From Sabethes cyaneus (lineage: Eukaryota > Arthropoda > Insecta > Diptera > Culicidae), in the NCBI RefSeq assembly GCF_943734655.1, contig NC_071354.1, positions 233,727,706-233,791,705 on the forward strand: a stretch of DNA of 64,000 bases, written 5' to 3'. The notes beneath the pieces were generated by a model that searched no databases, was not told the DNA's origin, and worked only from the letters and a program-made list of their open reading frames with translations. Below, piece by piece: positions 12,116 to 24,425 of this stretch. Position numbers and translations under genes: made by a program. Within the stretch, counting starts at the first letter, position 1. Each line of letters starts with the position of its first letter.

Positions 12116-13180
12116 GAAAAATCAGAGGGGTTGTGTACAAGACACGACCGCATATATGAGTGACGCAGGACTACGTAAGTCTCTTTGTATATTGATAGTA
12201 GCATGTATTCATGCTTGTAATCATTCGATTCTTCATGTATACATGCTATATGTAACATATGTACATGCTACATGCGTTGTATGTAACATTTATCAAAGTA
12301 GTAACATTGCATACGTTCAATTCTCAAAAGATTGTGCATTTGAAAACAATTTAACAAAATCAAGAACACAAACTATTGCTTTCCTGTTACCTTACTGTAA
12401 TTAAATATTGTTTTTATTATCCATGGTTTCCCACGTTGAAGGGATTTTACAAATTCAATCCTATTTTATCAACAGCACATCTTTTCACTACACTTCTAAT
12501 GAAACGGCAAGCATGCGTATTCATACAGAGTCATATTGTAACCGAGCACTACAGCTGTAGCACATTTTTCCAACACAGATTTCAAAATCGCCTAGGTTTA
12601 ATCGTCTCGCAGTAAAGAATTTGCGATCTATTGGGATAACGAACTTGTGTAATTTTTTCTGGCACACTTTCCTAACACAGACATCAAATTGGACTAGGTT
12701 TAATCGCGTTCGTGAGAAATCTGTTGGCACGAGGGGGCTTTGTCACTCTCTCTGGCGTACTTCCCAAGCAAGGACATCAAAATGGTCTAGGTTGAACCGC
12801 GGTGTTAAGAAATCTTGTTGAAATGAGGACGCTTTGTCACTTGTTTTGGCTTACTTCCCAAACACAGATATCAAATTGGTATAGGTTTAGATCATCGTAT
12901 TGAATCTTCCAACCAATCACAAAGCGAGAATTCTGGTAAAACATAGGTTCATTATTTTCAATTTTTCAGTAGTTCAACATCAAGAATCCATACTTTTCTT
13001 CATTTGAGTCAATTCTTAGAAGATTTTCTGATCGATTGGTGTAAGAATATTGAAAATCGATCGGAAAACCGCTGAGCTATTAGCGCTCAAAACCTTTCAT
13101 TTTTCGTGACGCTCGCATTTTTCGATTTTTTGGAATGACACCCTATCTCAAAACTTGCCGTAAGACGTAATCCTACGTCA
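12116..13180. repeat. 1.07-kb repeat, copy 1, with four internal ~92-bp subrepeats
   Basis: Closely similar, in the same orientation, to 22502-23572. Both start at a GAAAAATCAGAGGGGTTGTG segment and finish with a TCCTACGTC end. The outer GACGCAGGACTACGTAAG (from 12162) and the terminal TCCTACGTC (to 13179) form inverted ends. Inside, the motif ACATCAAATTGG/TAGGTTTAA recurs at about 12590, 12681, 12774 and 12868 (spacing 91-94 bp). There is no convincing coding frame. It is probably a non-autonomous DNA transposon. Confidence 0.8.
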
Positions 13181-13911
13181 AAAAATGGAAGTTTGTTAAT
13201 TAATATGTACATTTTGACAATTCTGTGTATGATGGGGGGAACCAAGGTTCAGTTCAAGGTCCTGCCAGTGATATGTATGGTAGACTTACAGTAAATTCAA
13301 ATGTAATTATCAATTTAATTTCACATTTCAATTTCACAAAGCCCAAAAAGGATTGGCCGGATGCACGAGCAGAAACACTTGTGCGCATTCCTGGGTTATA
13401 AGAAACTCTTTTCAGCATTAGGATGTAACTCAATTTTGTCATTTCATGGAGGCAAAACAAAGGAAGATAATAAACTGAAATCGAGTTTCTCTGTATGTAG
13501 ACGTAAGGTCTGCATAGCAACATGGCCGTGGATGGGAACCCTAGTACACACATTTACTGCACACACGATGTTAAGGGACTTTTTTTGTTTTATTTGGTCG
13601 GCCACCAGCACACCGAAAGGCTATTGGGCGTTAAGGGACTTCAGAATTGTTAGAAAGCTCCCCCATCATTGTAGCAATTTTGACATACAGGTGGTGAAAG
13701 AATTACGTGAAAAGCCCGTCTTCTATTTGAAAGCAGACAAGGGCAATAAAATTGTTATCATGGACAAGGCGGACTATGATGAACAGATGCTTAAAAAAAT
13801 TAATAACGGCCCATATAGGCAACTTAGAACCAACCCCCTTGCAGATATGGTGAAACGTGTTGATAATGTAATGAAAGATTGCAAATCCTTCATGGGAGAT
13901 GCATGGAAAAA

Positions 13912-14009
13912 CCTTCGATGTTCAAACCCTATTTTACCCAGAATAAAGCTTACCGGCTTACCTTCGATGTTCAAACCCTATTTTACCTAGAATAAAGCTT
14001 ACTGGCTTA
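13912..14009 (+). repeat. 49-bp tandem duplication inside the Penelope-like ORF
   Basis: The unit beginning CCTTCGATGTTCAAACCC at 13912-13960 is repeated at 13961-14009 with few differences. Because 49 is not a multiple of three, it puts the upstream and downstream frames out of register by exactly the observed amount. Confidence 0.92.
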
Positions 14010-15640
14010 CCGAAAATTTACAAATCTGGGAAAGAGATGAGGGAAATTGTTTCGGCAGTGGGAGCGCCAACAGAAAAATTATCAAAATGGCTAGTGAAAG
14101 AATTCCAGGCCATGCCAAAGAAATTTCCGAGTCGATCGGTCATGAGCACAGGAGATTTCGTAGAAAAATTAAGGGCTTCTGGACATATTGACACAGGGGA
14201 GAAAATGGTCTCATTCGACGTGGCAGCGATGTGCCCAAGTGTACCAGTGAACGAAACCTTAAATATTTTAAAAGACTGGTTACTAACTCAATACAGTGAG
14301 AGTAATTGGAAAACCAAAATTAATAAATATTTGCTATTAACCAGACTATGCATGGAACAAAATTACTTCACATTCAGGGAAAAATTTTTCAAACAAATAA
14401 AAGGGGCCCCAATGGGGAACCCCTTCTCACTTTTTCTATGTGAGCTTTTTATGGCGAACATAGAGAATAAATTAAATGAAAGTAGTCTCCTTCCAAACCG
14501 CTGGTGGAGATATGTTGACGACATTTTTTGTATCTTCAAAGAAGAAGAAATTGATATTTTTTTTGATATTATCAATAATGTCCACAATGACATCCAAATC
14601 ACATTCGAAGTTGAACAAAACGGTAGACTGCGGGTCTTAGATGTCATTGTGATAAGAAAATTTGGCAGTTCCGAATTTGAAGTGTATAGGAAACCCACGA
14701 ACACTAAAAGGGTTCTAGCACTTCAAATCACTCTTTTCAACATAAAATGGCGTCTTTTCATCACATGGTCCATCAGATGGAATCTCTGCCCCTTAGAAGC
14801 GAGACAGATTGAAATGTACTACATTTTTGAAGTTGCTAGGCTAAATGGCTATAGTAGAAATGCCATTCAAGCCATTGTCAACAAGAAAAGTGAGATCCAA
14901 TATAAGAAATCTTTTAACACGCTCACTCCGATAACAGAAGATTTGAAAACAGTAGCTGTGGAATACGATACGGATTTAACGCACCACCTCCGTCCAAAAT
15001 TAAAAAGATTAGCGAAAAAGGTACTTTTAATGTTTTGTAAGAACCATAAGTGATGTGTCTTGTTTGTTCGTGTTCGTGTAAAAAGATTTGGTTTAGATAT
15101 TGTCTACACAAGTAGGAATCAAATCAAAAATAGATTGGGGTCCACTAAAGATAAAATTGAATTATTAAACAGAGCAGGGGTTTACAAAATTGCTTGTAGC
15201 CACTGTGAAAAAGTTTACATTGGACAAACTAAAAGGAACTTGGGTATTCGTTTTAAGAAACACACAGCTGAAGTTGCCAAGGCTAACAAAGGTAAACGGA
15301 TACCTTTTTATTTTAGGTCCAGAGTAGCGGAACATATATTCGAGAATATCCACCCACTAACCCCTGAAAACATCCATCTTCTCCGCCCAATCAATGCACC
15401 GTGGAAGTTAGATGTTGCTGAGAGTCTGGAAATATATAAACAAGAATCTTTCTCGCTTAACAATAACGGAGGACAATAATCTTAACAATAACGGAGGATA
15501 CAATTTTACATGCCTCTTCAATTTCATTCCCAATCTAGCACGACATGGGACGGATCAACTCAACTTTCCATAGAACCTGCCGATTTGTCTAGGTAAACTT
15601 TTTATTTTTTAATTTTGCATTGCTGAATGACCCACCTGCC

Positions 15641-15785
<145 letters not shown>

Positions 15786-15802
15786 TCTTCATTCAGATCG
15801 TC

Positions 15803-15852
15803 AAAGCACTGAAGAAGGCTATATGTAACAGTCGAAGTACGTATCTGCGGAT
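15803..15852 (+). ncRNA. Hammerhead-ribozyme-like motif of the Penelope-like element
   Basis: Core elements are in order: CUGAAGA (15809-15815), a stem GGCU...AGUC, GAAG, the short palindrome UACGUA, then UC before the predicted cleavage point after 15845. GCA before the core can pair with UGC after it (helix I). Hammerhead motifs with a very short helix III are known in Penelope-like elements. Departures are GAAG instead of GAAA and one extra A between the CUGANGA box and helix II, so activity is uncertain. Confidence 0.55.
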
Positions 15853-16679
15853 TGTTTACGTGAGTGGATGGTTAGTTTAGCTATGTTATAGTTATAGTGT
15901 AATTAAAGTGTAGTGAAATTTTGTAATTATCCTTAAGGTGACCATTGTGTAGTATAATTTTAGTAGAATAAAACGGACAACCTTCCTAACTTGACTCGTA
16001 CTTCAGAATGAATTTATTCCCAGGCCGCTTCACATTCTTGTGTACTGAATTCTGCACTAACCAACAATGAAGCCTCTTGGTGGTGCTGGCTGGATACGCG
16101 TAATTAAGCCATCCATCTCTGGGCAAATTATAGATTGTTTCCAAACTTTCTTGGGCCTAGAGAGCCAGACTGGTTGAAAAGCAGTAAAAAGTATAAAGAG
16201 GGAAAGAGGCAAGACACCGACATTCAAGCGCGGAAAGAACGAAGTGCGTAATACGAAGAAAATCTCCTGAACGATGTCAAAATACTGGTCGCAGTTGGAA
16301 TGTTCATGCAAAAAAGTTGGGAACTACCTATAAACCTATATCTTTCCACAGAAAAGTCGGTCTTGTAAGGTTTATCGTTCAAAATCTGAAAACCATTCGT
16401 CACCATCAGCAAATCTTCAAACATTAGACCAATATCATGTTCTGTTATCTTGACTTTTATAACGAGGTCAGGCATTGATCCATTTTTTACTACGGTAGTC
16501 TTTTACAACGGACGAATAGAATGGTAGAAGAAAGTAATAAATCAAAGGTGTTTATAGCATCCAAACAGAGTGGGGTAAGACGTGAAGGTCCGCTTCGTGA
16601 CGAATCCTGAGTATATTACAACGAGACGTCCACAGGAAAGCGAGGCAGTAAATCCAACTCTTCCAGGAGAGGCAGAGCC

Positions 16680-17602
16680 AGATGAATAAGCAATGCAAGG
16701 TCTCCGAGAAGCTCTACCGTTTTCATGATACACGGAAGTTCTATTAATAATTTAACGAGGGTCATGATAGTGAAGGAAGCAACGGAGATTTGGCCCTCTC
16801 AACAAGAACAAGAACAACAAAACAACAGGATGGATGAAATTGAAATGCAGCTCAAAAAGAGACTCGCACAAGCCGCCCGGCTGTTTCCATAAAATGCTTG
16901 CCAAGATTTGGGATACCGACTACCGAAAGAGTGGAAGGATGAAGTTATCTGCCCAACTAAAAGGCGACAAACTTAAATGTAAAGCCTACCAAGCGATCCA
17001 AAATCATCTTCCATCGACTGTCGTTAGCAGCCAAAAATTCGTAGAAAGTTATCAGGCCGGCTTCATGCAAATTGCGAGTCCCCACGCAACACCAATTCAT
17101 GGGTTTCAAAGCCGCATATGATAATGTAAACTGACGGAAGAGCTACGTTAAATTTTAGACAAAAACGGCTTTCCAGGAAAGTTGACTAGACTTGTCATGG
17201 TTATGATGGGGTGGGGTCCAGTGTTGTGTAAGAATTTCCGGTGGACTTTCGGACCCATTCGAATCTCGTAGGGGACTTCGATAAAGAAATAGTCTCTCCT
17301 GTCTGCTCTACAAAATTGCAGATGAAGGTGTTATAAGGCGAGCGGAGAACAATATGCGGGGGAATAATTTCCAACAAATTCATCAATTTATCTGCTTACG
17401 CGATGACGTGGATGCTGTTGGCAGAGTATTTGAGGTGGGGGGAAGATCAGTACATCAGACTAAAACGTGATACAGAGAAGGTTAGGTTGAAGATAAATAC
17501 GACTAAAACGAAGTACATGCTGGCGAACGGAGCAGAGTGCGGCAGGGCATCAGCGAGAAAACGGAAAATGATGCTGGCAGCCACCTGTGTAAACGTAGTT
17601 TG
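16680..17602 (+). pseudogene. Decayed non-LTR retrotransposon reverse transcriptase fragment
   Basis: Scattered plus-strand segments in several frames follow the order of an RTE-like non-LTR reverse transcriptase. They are HDTRKFY near 16720, AKIWDTDY then GDKLKCKAYQAI near 16900-17000, FVESYQAGF near 17040-17070, GFKAAYDNVN near 17100-17130, and DTEKVRLKINTTKTKYMLAN near 17470-17525. Many stops and frame changes lie between them. It is non-functional. The clade assignment is tentative. Confidence 0.72.
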
Positions 17603-19383
17603 AGTGCGTTGTGCGTTGGCTAAAATACCGAATATCACATTGGCGATCCTGCCAAATTAAACGTTCCGGTAAAGTTTACGTTTTTCAATTGAAGGTGGTA
17701 AGCGAAATAAAAATTTGTTTTGAAGCATGAATGGAGAGTGAGAACCGAGGCTGTTACATAGAAATGGTTCAGAAATGAAAAAATTGGCCAAGGTAAACGA
17801 TTGAACTGGTTAAGTTGGAAAAGCCCAAAGCCATCAATTATAAAGTTGCACTCGAGAAGCTAAAATAAATAAGCAATATTATCACCGTGTGGTCAGACAA
17901 AAGAAGAATCGAATTTTTAATCAAATTTTCAAATTTTGATCTGAGTTTTCGCAATGTCAAAGACTAACGAAAAGATAGCCAACGTTGTTATATAATTCAG
18001 GATTCGTAAGGGAAATTTTTTTTGACTTGTCTTTGGAGTTTTCTTCCATTTCCTGTATTGTTGAGACCTATATTTTCATTAGGATTCTTCGGCCTTTATG
18101 CGATAAAATTGAAAACCGCAATCGTAACCAAATAAATCAATCACTTCTTTAAAACTATTCTATAAACGCTTAAAACTATCCACTTAAGTTTTCAAACGGT
18201 TCGACCGCTCAATCGGGCAATCGACAAACGAACTGAACAACAGAGAGCAAGAGAAACTTTTAATTTTGCTGACAAGGTGTTCGTTCGCAAAGCGAACCTA
18301 ACCTTGCCAAATCCTCTTACGTGCGGCTCCCGGGGGGTACACCCGCAGCCTAAATACGTCTGGACCTCGAACGAGTATGTCGCACTGCGAAAGGTGAGCG
18401 AACAAATAGGGGCGTCCTGCCTCGTTCGGCATGAAAACTTTCATGGGATTAGCCCGATTGTCGGTTCGGGAATCCTGTTTTGGTCACAAAGTCCAACGTC
18501 ACGTTTCGTCGTTCAACGCGTTTGCCACTCACCTCACCTATTATTGGTTGGTTGGCCTTTTCGACCGATAAATCTCAATTATTCTCAGCTGCCAGTCTGC
18601 CCGGGTCTTTAACGCTTCCGCACATAGCTTTTGGCGCGCTTTTAGCTGTGGCATTTTACTCTTCAAGTCAACTGTTTTTTTTTTTTTTTTCAAACGCCAT
18701 GCCATGGCCATGCCATATAATCCCTGGAGTGTAGCAGCTTTTTAACAATCGAGTTATGAGGGCACTTTTATCGTTGTCCGGATGCTAAGACACGACGCTG
18801 CTGTTGCCAGAAAATATGGCAAACGAAGAACAGTTCCAATCACGAACTTTCGACCCAATGTGTTCTCTTGAGTGGGCAGGGACTAACTTCCCCGTTCGTA
18901 CTGAGTTTGGGGAAAACTACTCGAAATTCAATATGTACTGTACAGCGAGATGTACCAACTCTGTTTCAGTTTTACATGTACCGAAGCCAGTCGGTTGGCT
19001 TCGGTTGGAAATGCAATCACCAGATAGAAGTATACTGCAGCCGGCGTCGTAAGAAGAACATTTTCATATTTATGAGCTGGATTTGGAAAGCTAAACCGGT
19101 AGTAAATTTGGATTCAATTTTTCGGTATCGTAGCTATGAGTGCATGAATTTCAAATAGAGCTAAATTATTCAGTTCCACCAAAACTTCCCGAATAAAATG
19201 TCTGCGCCGAAAAAAGTGTCATTTATCATTAGATTGAAATGTTTTTGATAATGCCAGCTTGTCCAAGTTGTTTCAAAATAAAAATAAAACACAGATAAGG
19301 CACCAGATGTCGGCCGGCCCAAAACGGTCGCGTTCCAGGCTAAGACGAACATTCATTATGGCCGATGTGGTGGTCCTACTTAC
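17603..19383. other. Non-coding, presumed intron
   Basis: No recognisable gene or transposon. A poly-T run lies near 18674-18690. Open frames at 18277-18734 have no family motifs. Confidence 0.5.
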
Positions 19384-19527
19384 CTCGGTAGAGATTCACC
19401 GTCTGCTCCCAGTGGCCCCGCTGGCTGCGGGTGTGGTGTTTGACTAGTCGTTCGAAGTTTTTCGCCGCCTTTGCTTCAAGCTGACTTTCCACTTGGCTAT
19501 CACAGCAGGGACCGCCACAAACCTTGC
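19384..19527 (-). CDS. Internal exon of a glypican (Dally/Dally-like family)
   Basis: On the minus strand an acceptor (TTTTCCTCCGCAG|GC) and a donor (CCGAG|GTAAGTA) bound 144 nt that stay open in one frame. The exon begins and ends in phase 1 and encodes 47 whole codons. The peptide opens KVCGGPCCDSQVESQLEAKA and continues with FERLVKHHTRSQRG. This fits the N-terminal cysteine-rich region of glypicans (C-G-G-x-CC, a conserved E..L, then F..L..HHT.S.RG). Glypicans are GPI-anchored heparan-sulphate proteoglycans at the cell surface that shape Wnt, BMP and Hedgehog gradients. A pyrimidine-rich tract and a TTAAC branch-like site precede the acceptor. Whether it is dally or dally-like is not certain. 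The signal peptide, GAG sites and GPI signal are outside the window or unseen. Confidence 0.82.
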
Positions 19528-20981
19528 CTGCGGAGGAAAAGTACGAAAAGAAGAAAGTTAATCAGATTGAAGATTTAATTCATTACTAATCTATGCCGGC
19601 AGTGCTGAAAGATGAAACTGACTACTGAGCTGATGGGCGGCCGGCCTGCCTTTCCGTATGCACAGGCGAGAAATAATCATGTAACTTCATTAGGCGGAAT
19701 GCGAAATCACCGAGCAGGAGAATTTCATTGCAGAGCACGATAATTGCGACAAAAGTGGAACCTAAGGAAGCATAAAATCTCATTAGCGCTAGCAACGAGC
19801 CGACGTTGTCGGCGAGTTGCTACTATTTGCATTTATTAGGTTTTAAGTTTTCGTCGATGTAAATCTTGTTCGAAGCGTGATGATTAATAAGGACCATTTC
19901 ACGTGAGTTATATGATCAAATAAAATTTTGAACCAATTCAACTCAAGCTGAAAGAGCGGGAAACAGAGTATTGACCCATCATGCGGCGGCGGTGGTGAAT
20001 TTTCCGGATTATTTCCACTCTTCGCCCGAGGAAGATAAATCCTGCGTGTCAGATGACGAGATAATCTCATCCGAAACATTCAATGGCTACGCCATTTTCG
20101 ATGAATTTCATTTGCCGACCTTTCCCCGGTGCGGCACTATCTCCTCTTGAAGGCTATGTTTACTAAAGATTCATCATGCCAGATTAACACGTTGCTAGCA
20201 ACGTATTTTATGGAAAATTCTTTCGGCTTACTCTATCGACTATCTATCGGGGGAAGCTTTTCAAGCTTACGTATTCAAGATTAAGGGCGGCAAAACGGGG
20301 AAGGATGTTGGGCAGCCTGCCATACTCAAAACGATGAGACGGCAAATCTTCTGACACAAGTGAGCGATGATGAATTACCATCAAGGATCACTTCGCAAAC
20401 TTACTCGGATGAAAGATTTGCTCTCGTCAGAGTTTGTCTTGCGATTGTTTATCTTGTTCAAGATGTCTAACCCAAGGTCAAATTATTGACCCGAGTCAAT
20501 CAGTTTTAGGGTCTACCAAAGTTACTGAACTGACACAAAAGTGAGTAGGTACATAGTCACGCAGCTAGAACCGGAAGGATGTGATGCTATGATATAGCCT
20601 AGGGCTGACATTGTTGGAATGCGGTGAATCGATTAAACGTGTGTGAGCTGTGGCGTGGGTGCGAAAGCTAACAGATGACAGTGCTTGTGAAAGGTGGTTT
20701 TATGGAACGGTAAGGTTACGTGAGTGGAGACTTTCCGTGATTGCGGATCTGGCCAAGATTGGGATCATTGAGATGAATAATGGTACTCTTAATTAACATG
20801 ATTATCTCTGCTAAACAGAATGCTCTACCAGTTGGGACAGAATATGTTATTATGATATTACACAGTTTGTGTTGTAGGTAGGCTGCCGCTAGACGCATAA
20901 CAGTCCCAGTTGAAAATTTTTCGATATAAAATATCCTCGTCAGTTGAGTTTTTGTTGCGCAGAAAGCTCATATATCACACA
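19528..20981. other. Intronic, no further feature
   Basis: Follows the glypican acceptor (5' side on the gene strand). Nothing with a recognisable motif was found. Confidence 0.5.
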
Positions 20982-21145
20982 TTTTTCAGCCTGCTTCTAT
21001 TTTGGGCCTACTCTCTGTCACTAATTCTTTCCAATATACACTACTATGGTTGCACAATCTTTTCCCGGTGATAAATTGGTTCTTCAAGTACAGGTAACTT
21101 GAAAACAGTGTAGGCCCAATAATTAGAAGCATGCTGAAAATATCA
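20982..21145. repeat. Short inverted-repeat element (~165 bp)
   Basis: TTTTTCAGCCTGCTTCTA...TTGGGCCTAC at 20982-21011 is matched in reverse complement by GTAGGCCCAATAATTAGAAG and CATGCTGAAAATA at about 21111-21145. The arms are about 30 bp with about 100 bp between. It could be a small MITE or a hairpin-forming transcript. No target duplication was identified. Confidence 0.6.
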
Positions 21146-21369
21146 TCCAAAACCCTAGTTTGTTTCCTTGTGAAAGGTGTCTTGCTTTCCTACGCAAGAA
21201 TGAGTTGTTATGAAAATGCATCACTTAATTGACAGAACGAACGATTGAACAGAGAATCTCTTACTCCTCGTTAGGGTCAAATTTCATTACGAAGGTAAGG
21301 AAATAGCCTCATGACGAGAAAGAAATTTCTAATAATTTACAGCTTCTGTTTCCCAATTATACTGCCAAA

Positions 21370-21955
21370 AAACTTTAGGCATACGAACATTATGTATTAT
21401 TGACGTTAGGCATAATGAAAGATAGGCACAATGGACGGTAAACATAATAAGACATAATAAATCTTTGCTTTCCTATGAATACGCACTTCGCACTTGAGCC
21501 AATCATTATACAATACCATCACTCATCACCATCAATGAGAACCGTGGCCGCTAATTGGACATGGAAGGAACATGGATTCATTTGGCATAATACTGTTTGG
21601 CATAACTGGCATAAAATATTAACAGAATAACGACCTTGCGGCATACTTCCGGAAAAAATGTTGACTTTTTATAAATAATTCAGGGTTGCACGCCGTGAGT
21701 GTTACCGACGACTTGCCGTCGGTAGGAATAGATCCCCGTAGAAATTACATCTGTCTAGGTTTATTCGCTTCCCTAGGTCTACCGACTCTTATTTATTTTT
21801 GCCTAACTCTCCTATTGACTTGCCGCGTTGGTACCGAATGGTCGAATAACAAATGACCGAATTTCAACAACATTCACAGAAAGCCGAAATTATATTAGGC
21901 CGAATTTCGAAAGACCGAATAACAAAAGGCTAATAAAACTGGGATGAATTTCACT
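21370..21955. repeat. Degenerate GGCATAAT / GGCCGAAT minisatellites
   Basis: Repeated TTTGGCATAA and GGCATAATG words (21375-21640), then GACCGAAT and GGCCGAAT words (21830-21950), separated by non-repetitive sequence. The second type recurs inside block A at about 32690-32815. Confidence 0.6.
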
Positions 21956-22501
21956 AAAAACTTATCGAATAATATTGATAAAATAATGTTTTTATGGTCA
22001 ATGTTAAGCTGGGTAAGCTATCATCAAAATAATAAGATATTTCCGCATTTTAGATAAATATCAAATAGTGAACCTCTGGTCGAGTTGGTAAGAAAACCAT
22101 CCGTAGCTGATAGAATCGGCGGTAGATACGACCTGGACATTACATTATTTAGTCATGATAGTGTCCGAAAGCTTCAGGTAGACGTGTTTAAACATACTAA
22201 AAAAATAAAATTAAAAAAAATAAAAATAAACATACTTTCACTAACAATTTAGATAGAATTACGCATGCCCCAGATATTCAAAACGTCATATCTTCCAAAC
22301 TACCAATATTGTTTTTTCTAGTTAAGTGATTCTTATGTAGAATTTTCTGGCGAACTTTTTAAGCATATTTATTTGAACATAAAATTGGGTTTTTTTTTAG
22401 ATATCCGCATTTTTCGTTTTAAAATACAAAAAAAATGTATGATGTCAACACATTAGATAAAAACTGATGACATCATTCGATTGCACGGCCAAAAACGCAT
22501 A

Positions 22502-23572
22502 GAAAAAATCAGAGGGGTTGTGTACAAGACACGACCGCATATATAGGTGACGCAGGACTACGTAAGTCTCTTTGTAGTGATAGTGGCATGTATTCATGCT
22601 TGTAATCATTCGATTCTTCATGTATACATGCTATATGCAACATATATACATGCTACATGCGTTGTATGTAACATTTATCAAAGTAGTAACATTGCATACG
22701 TTCAATTCTCAAAAGATTGTGCATTTGAAAACAATTTAACAAAATCAAGAACACAAACTATTACTTTCCTGCTACCTTACTGAAATTAAAGATTGTTTTT
22801 ATTATCCATGTTTTCCCACGTTGAAAGGATTTTACCAATTCAATCCTATTTTATCAACAGCACATCTTTTCACTACACTTCTAATGAAACGGCAAGCATG
22901 CGTATTTATACCGAGTCGTATTATAACCGAACAGTACAGCTGTAGCACATTTTTCCAACACAGATATCAAATTCGCCGAGGTTTAATCGTTTCGCAGTAA
23001 AGAATTTGCGATATGTTGGGACAACGAACTTGTGTCATTTTTTCTGGCATACTTCCCTAACACAGACATCAAATTGGACTAGGTTTAATCGCGTTCGTAA
23101 GAAATCTGTTGGCACGAGGGGGCTTTGTTACTTTCTCTGGCGTACTTCCCAAGTAAGGACATCAAAATGGTCTAGGTTTAACCACGGTCCACGGTGTTAA
23201 GAAATCTTGTTGAAATGAGGAAACTTTGTCACTTGTTTTGGATTACTTCCCAAGCACAGATATCAAATTGGTATAGGTTTAGATCATCGTAAAGAATCTT
23301 CCAACCAATCACGAAGCGAGAATTCTGGTAAAACATAGGTTCATTATTTTGAATTTTTCAATAGTTCAACATCAAGAATTCATACTTTTCTCCATTTGGG
23401 TCAATTCTTAGAAGATTTTCCGAAAGATTGGTGTAAGAATATTGAAAATCGATCGGAAAACCGCTGAGCTATTAGCGCTCAAAACCTTTCATGTTTCGTG
23501 ACGCTCGCATTTATCGATTTTTTGGAATGACACCCTATCTCAAAACTTGCCGTAAGATGTAGTCCTACGTCA
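22502..23572. repeat. 1.07-kb repeat, copy 2
   Basis: A close direct copy of 12116-13180, with the same internal ~92-bp subrepeats and the same inverted outer motif (GACGCAGGACTACGTAAG at 22549; TCCTACGTC ending 23571). It ends only about 25 bp from the stop codon of the minus-strand hAT transposase remnant. Confidence 0.82.
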
Positions 23573-23596
23573 AAAGTATATTGGCATGCCTTCACA

Positions 23597-24421
23597 TCAA
23601 ACTGTTTCAGAGATATATAAACCCGAAAAATGACTTTTTGACTCGAGTGTAAGAGCACTAAATGCTCTTTTGACGGACATTTGTGTAGCAGGAACTGATG
23701 AAACGTAAAGAGCGACTTCTGAAAGTTCAGGATGTGAGTCTTTACGACCTGTCCAATGCTTCCAGGTATCATAATTGTAGAGTCGGTGAGATTTTAGGTC
23801 CAGTGCGTTGATTTGCTTCTCAAGTCGGCTTTCTTGTCCAGAATTTGAAGTCGATGGCAAAGATCCTCCAAACAGTTGTGTCATAAAACTATCCAAAGTT
23901 GAAAAGACTGCTCTTTCAGTGCTTTTGTTCTCTTGCAGATGTACATTTTGAGACTTCAGAGATTTGATTCTTTCATAAGTTGCAGTGACAAAATTCTACG
24001 AAAATTTACAATTGCATGAAATATTCAAATTTTCAAAAACTTTGAATTGTTACCCTTGCTTCTTGTTTTTCTTCTGGTGAGAGGACAGATGACGAAAGGT
24101 AGTTTAACCTGGGATCCATTAATAATGCCGCTTTAAATGGTAAATTCTGTCGAAGCTGCACAAGTCTTCCTTTTAGAGAAGTTGCTGAAGACTTTGCTAA
24201 TTCAGATGATTGCTGCTCAACTTCCATCATACATCGTAACCACTGAATATAAAATTCCGACAACGACATATGTTTCGCCTGCATTTCTTTAGTACAGACA
24301 TAAATTGGATGTAAAGCGGTTTTATAATCGTGTATAAAACTCCAGTATTTTGAAAGATCTGGAATTAATTTACATTCCGTGTTAAAAGATATTGAATTAT
24401 AGCGGACATTTTCTCACTGAG
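23597..24421 (-). pseudogene. hAT-family transposase C-terminal part with one intron
   Basis: Exon pieces on the minus strand are 24421 to 24054 (open, includes LIPDLSKYWSFIHDYKTALH and LPFKAALLMDPRLNY) and 23995 to 23597. A 58-nt intron (GTAACA...TTTTCGTAG, 24053-23996) joins them in frame at phase 0. The last part carries the hAT dimerisation signature HPELSEVALYVSSVPATQMS followed by VKRAFSAL. hAT transposases cut and paste DNA with 8-bp duplications. The RNase-H-like N-terminal half and BED finger were not found, and a stop or frame change lies just before 24421, so this is a truncated copy. Confidence 0.82.
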
Positions 24422-24425
24422 TTCA

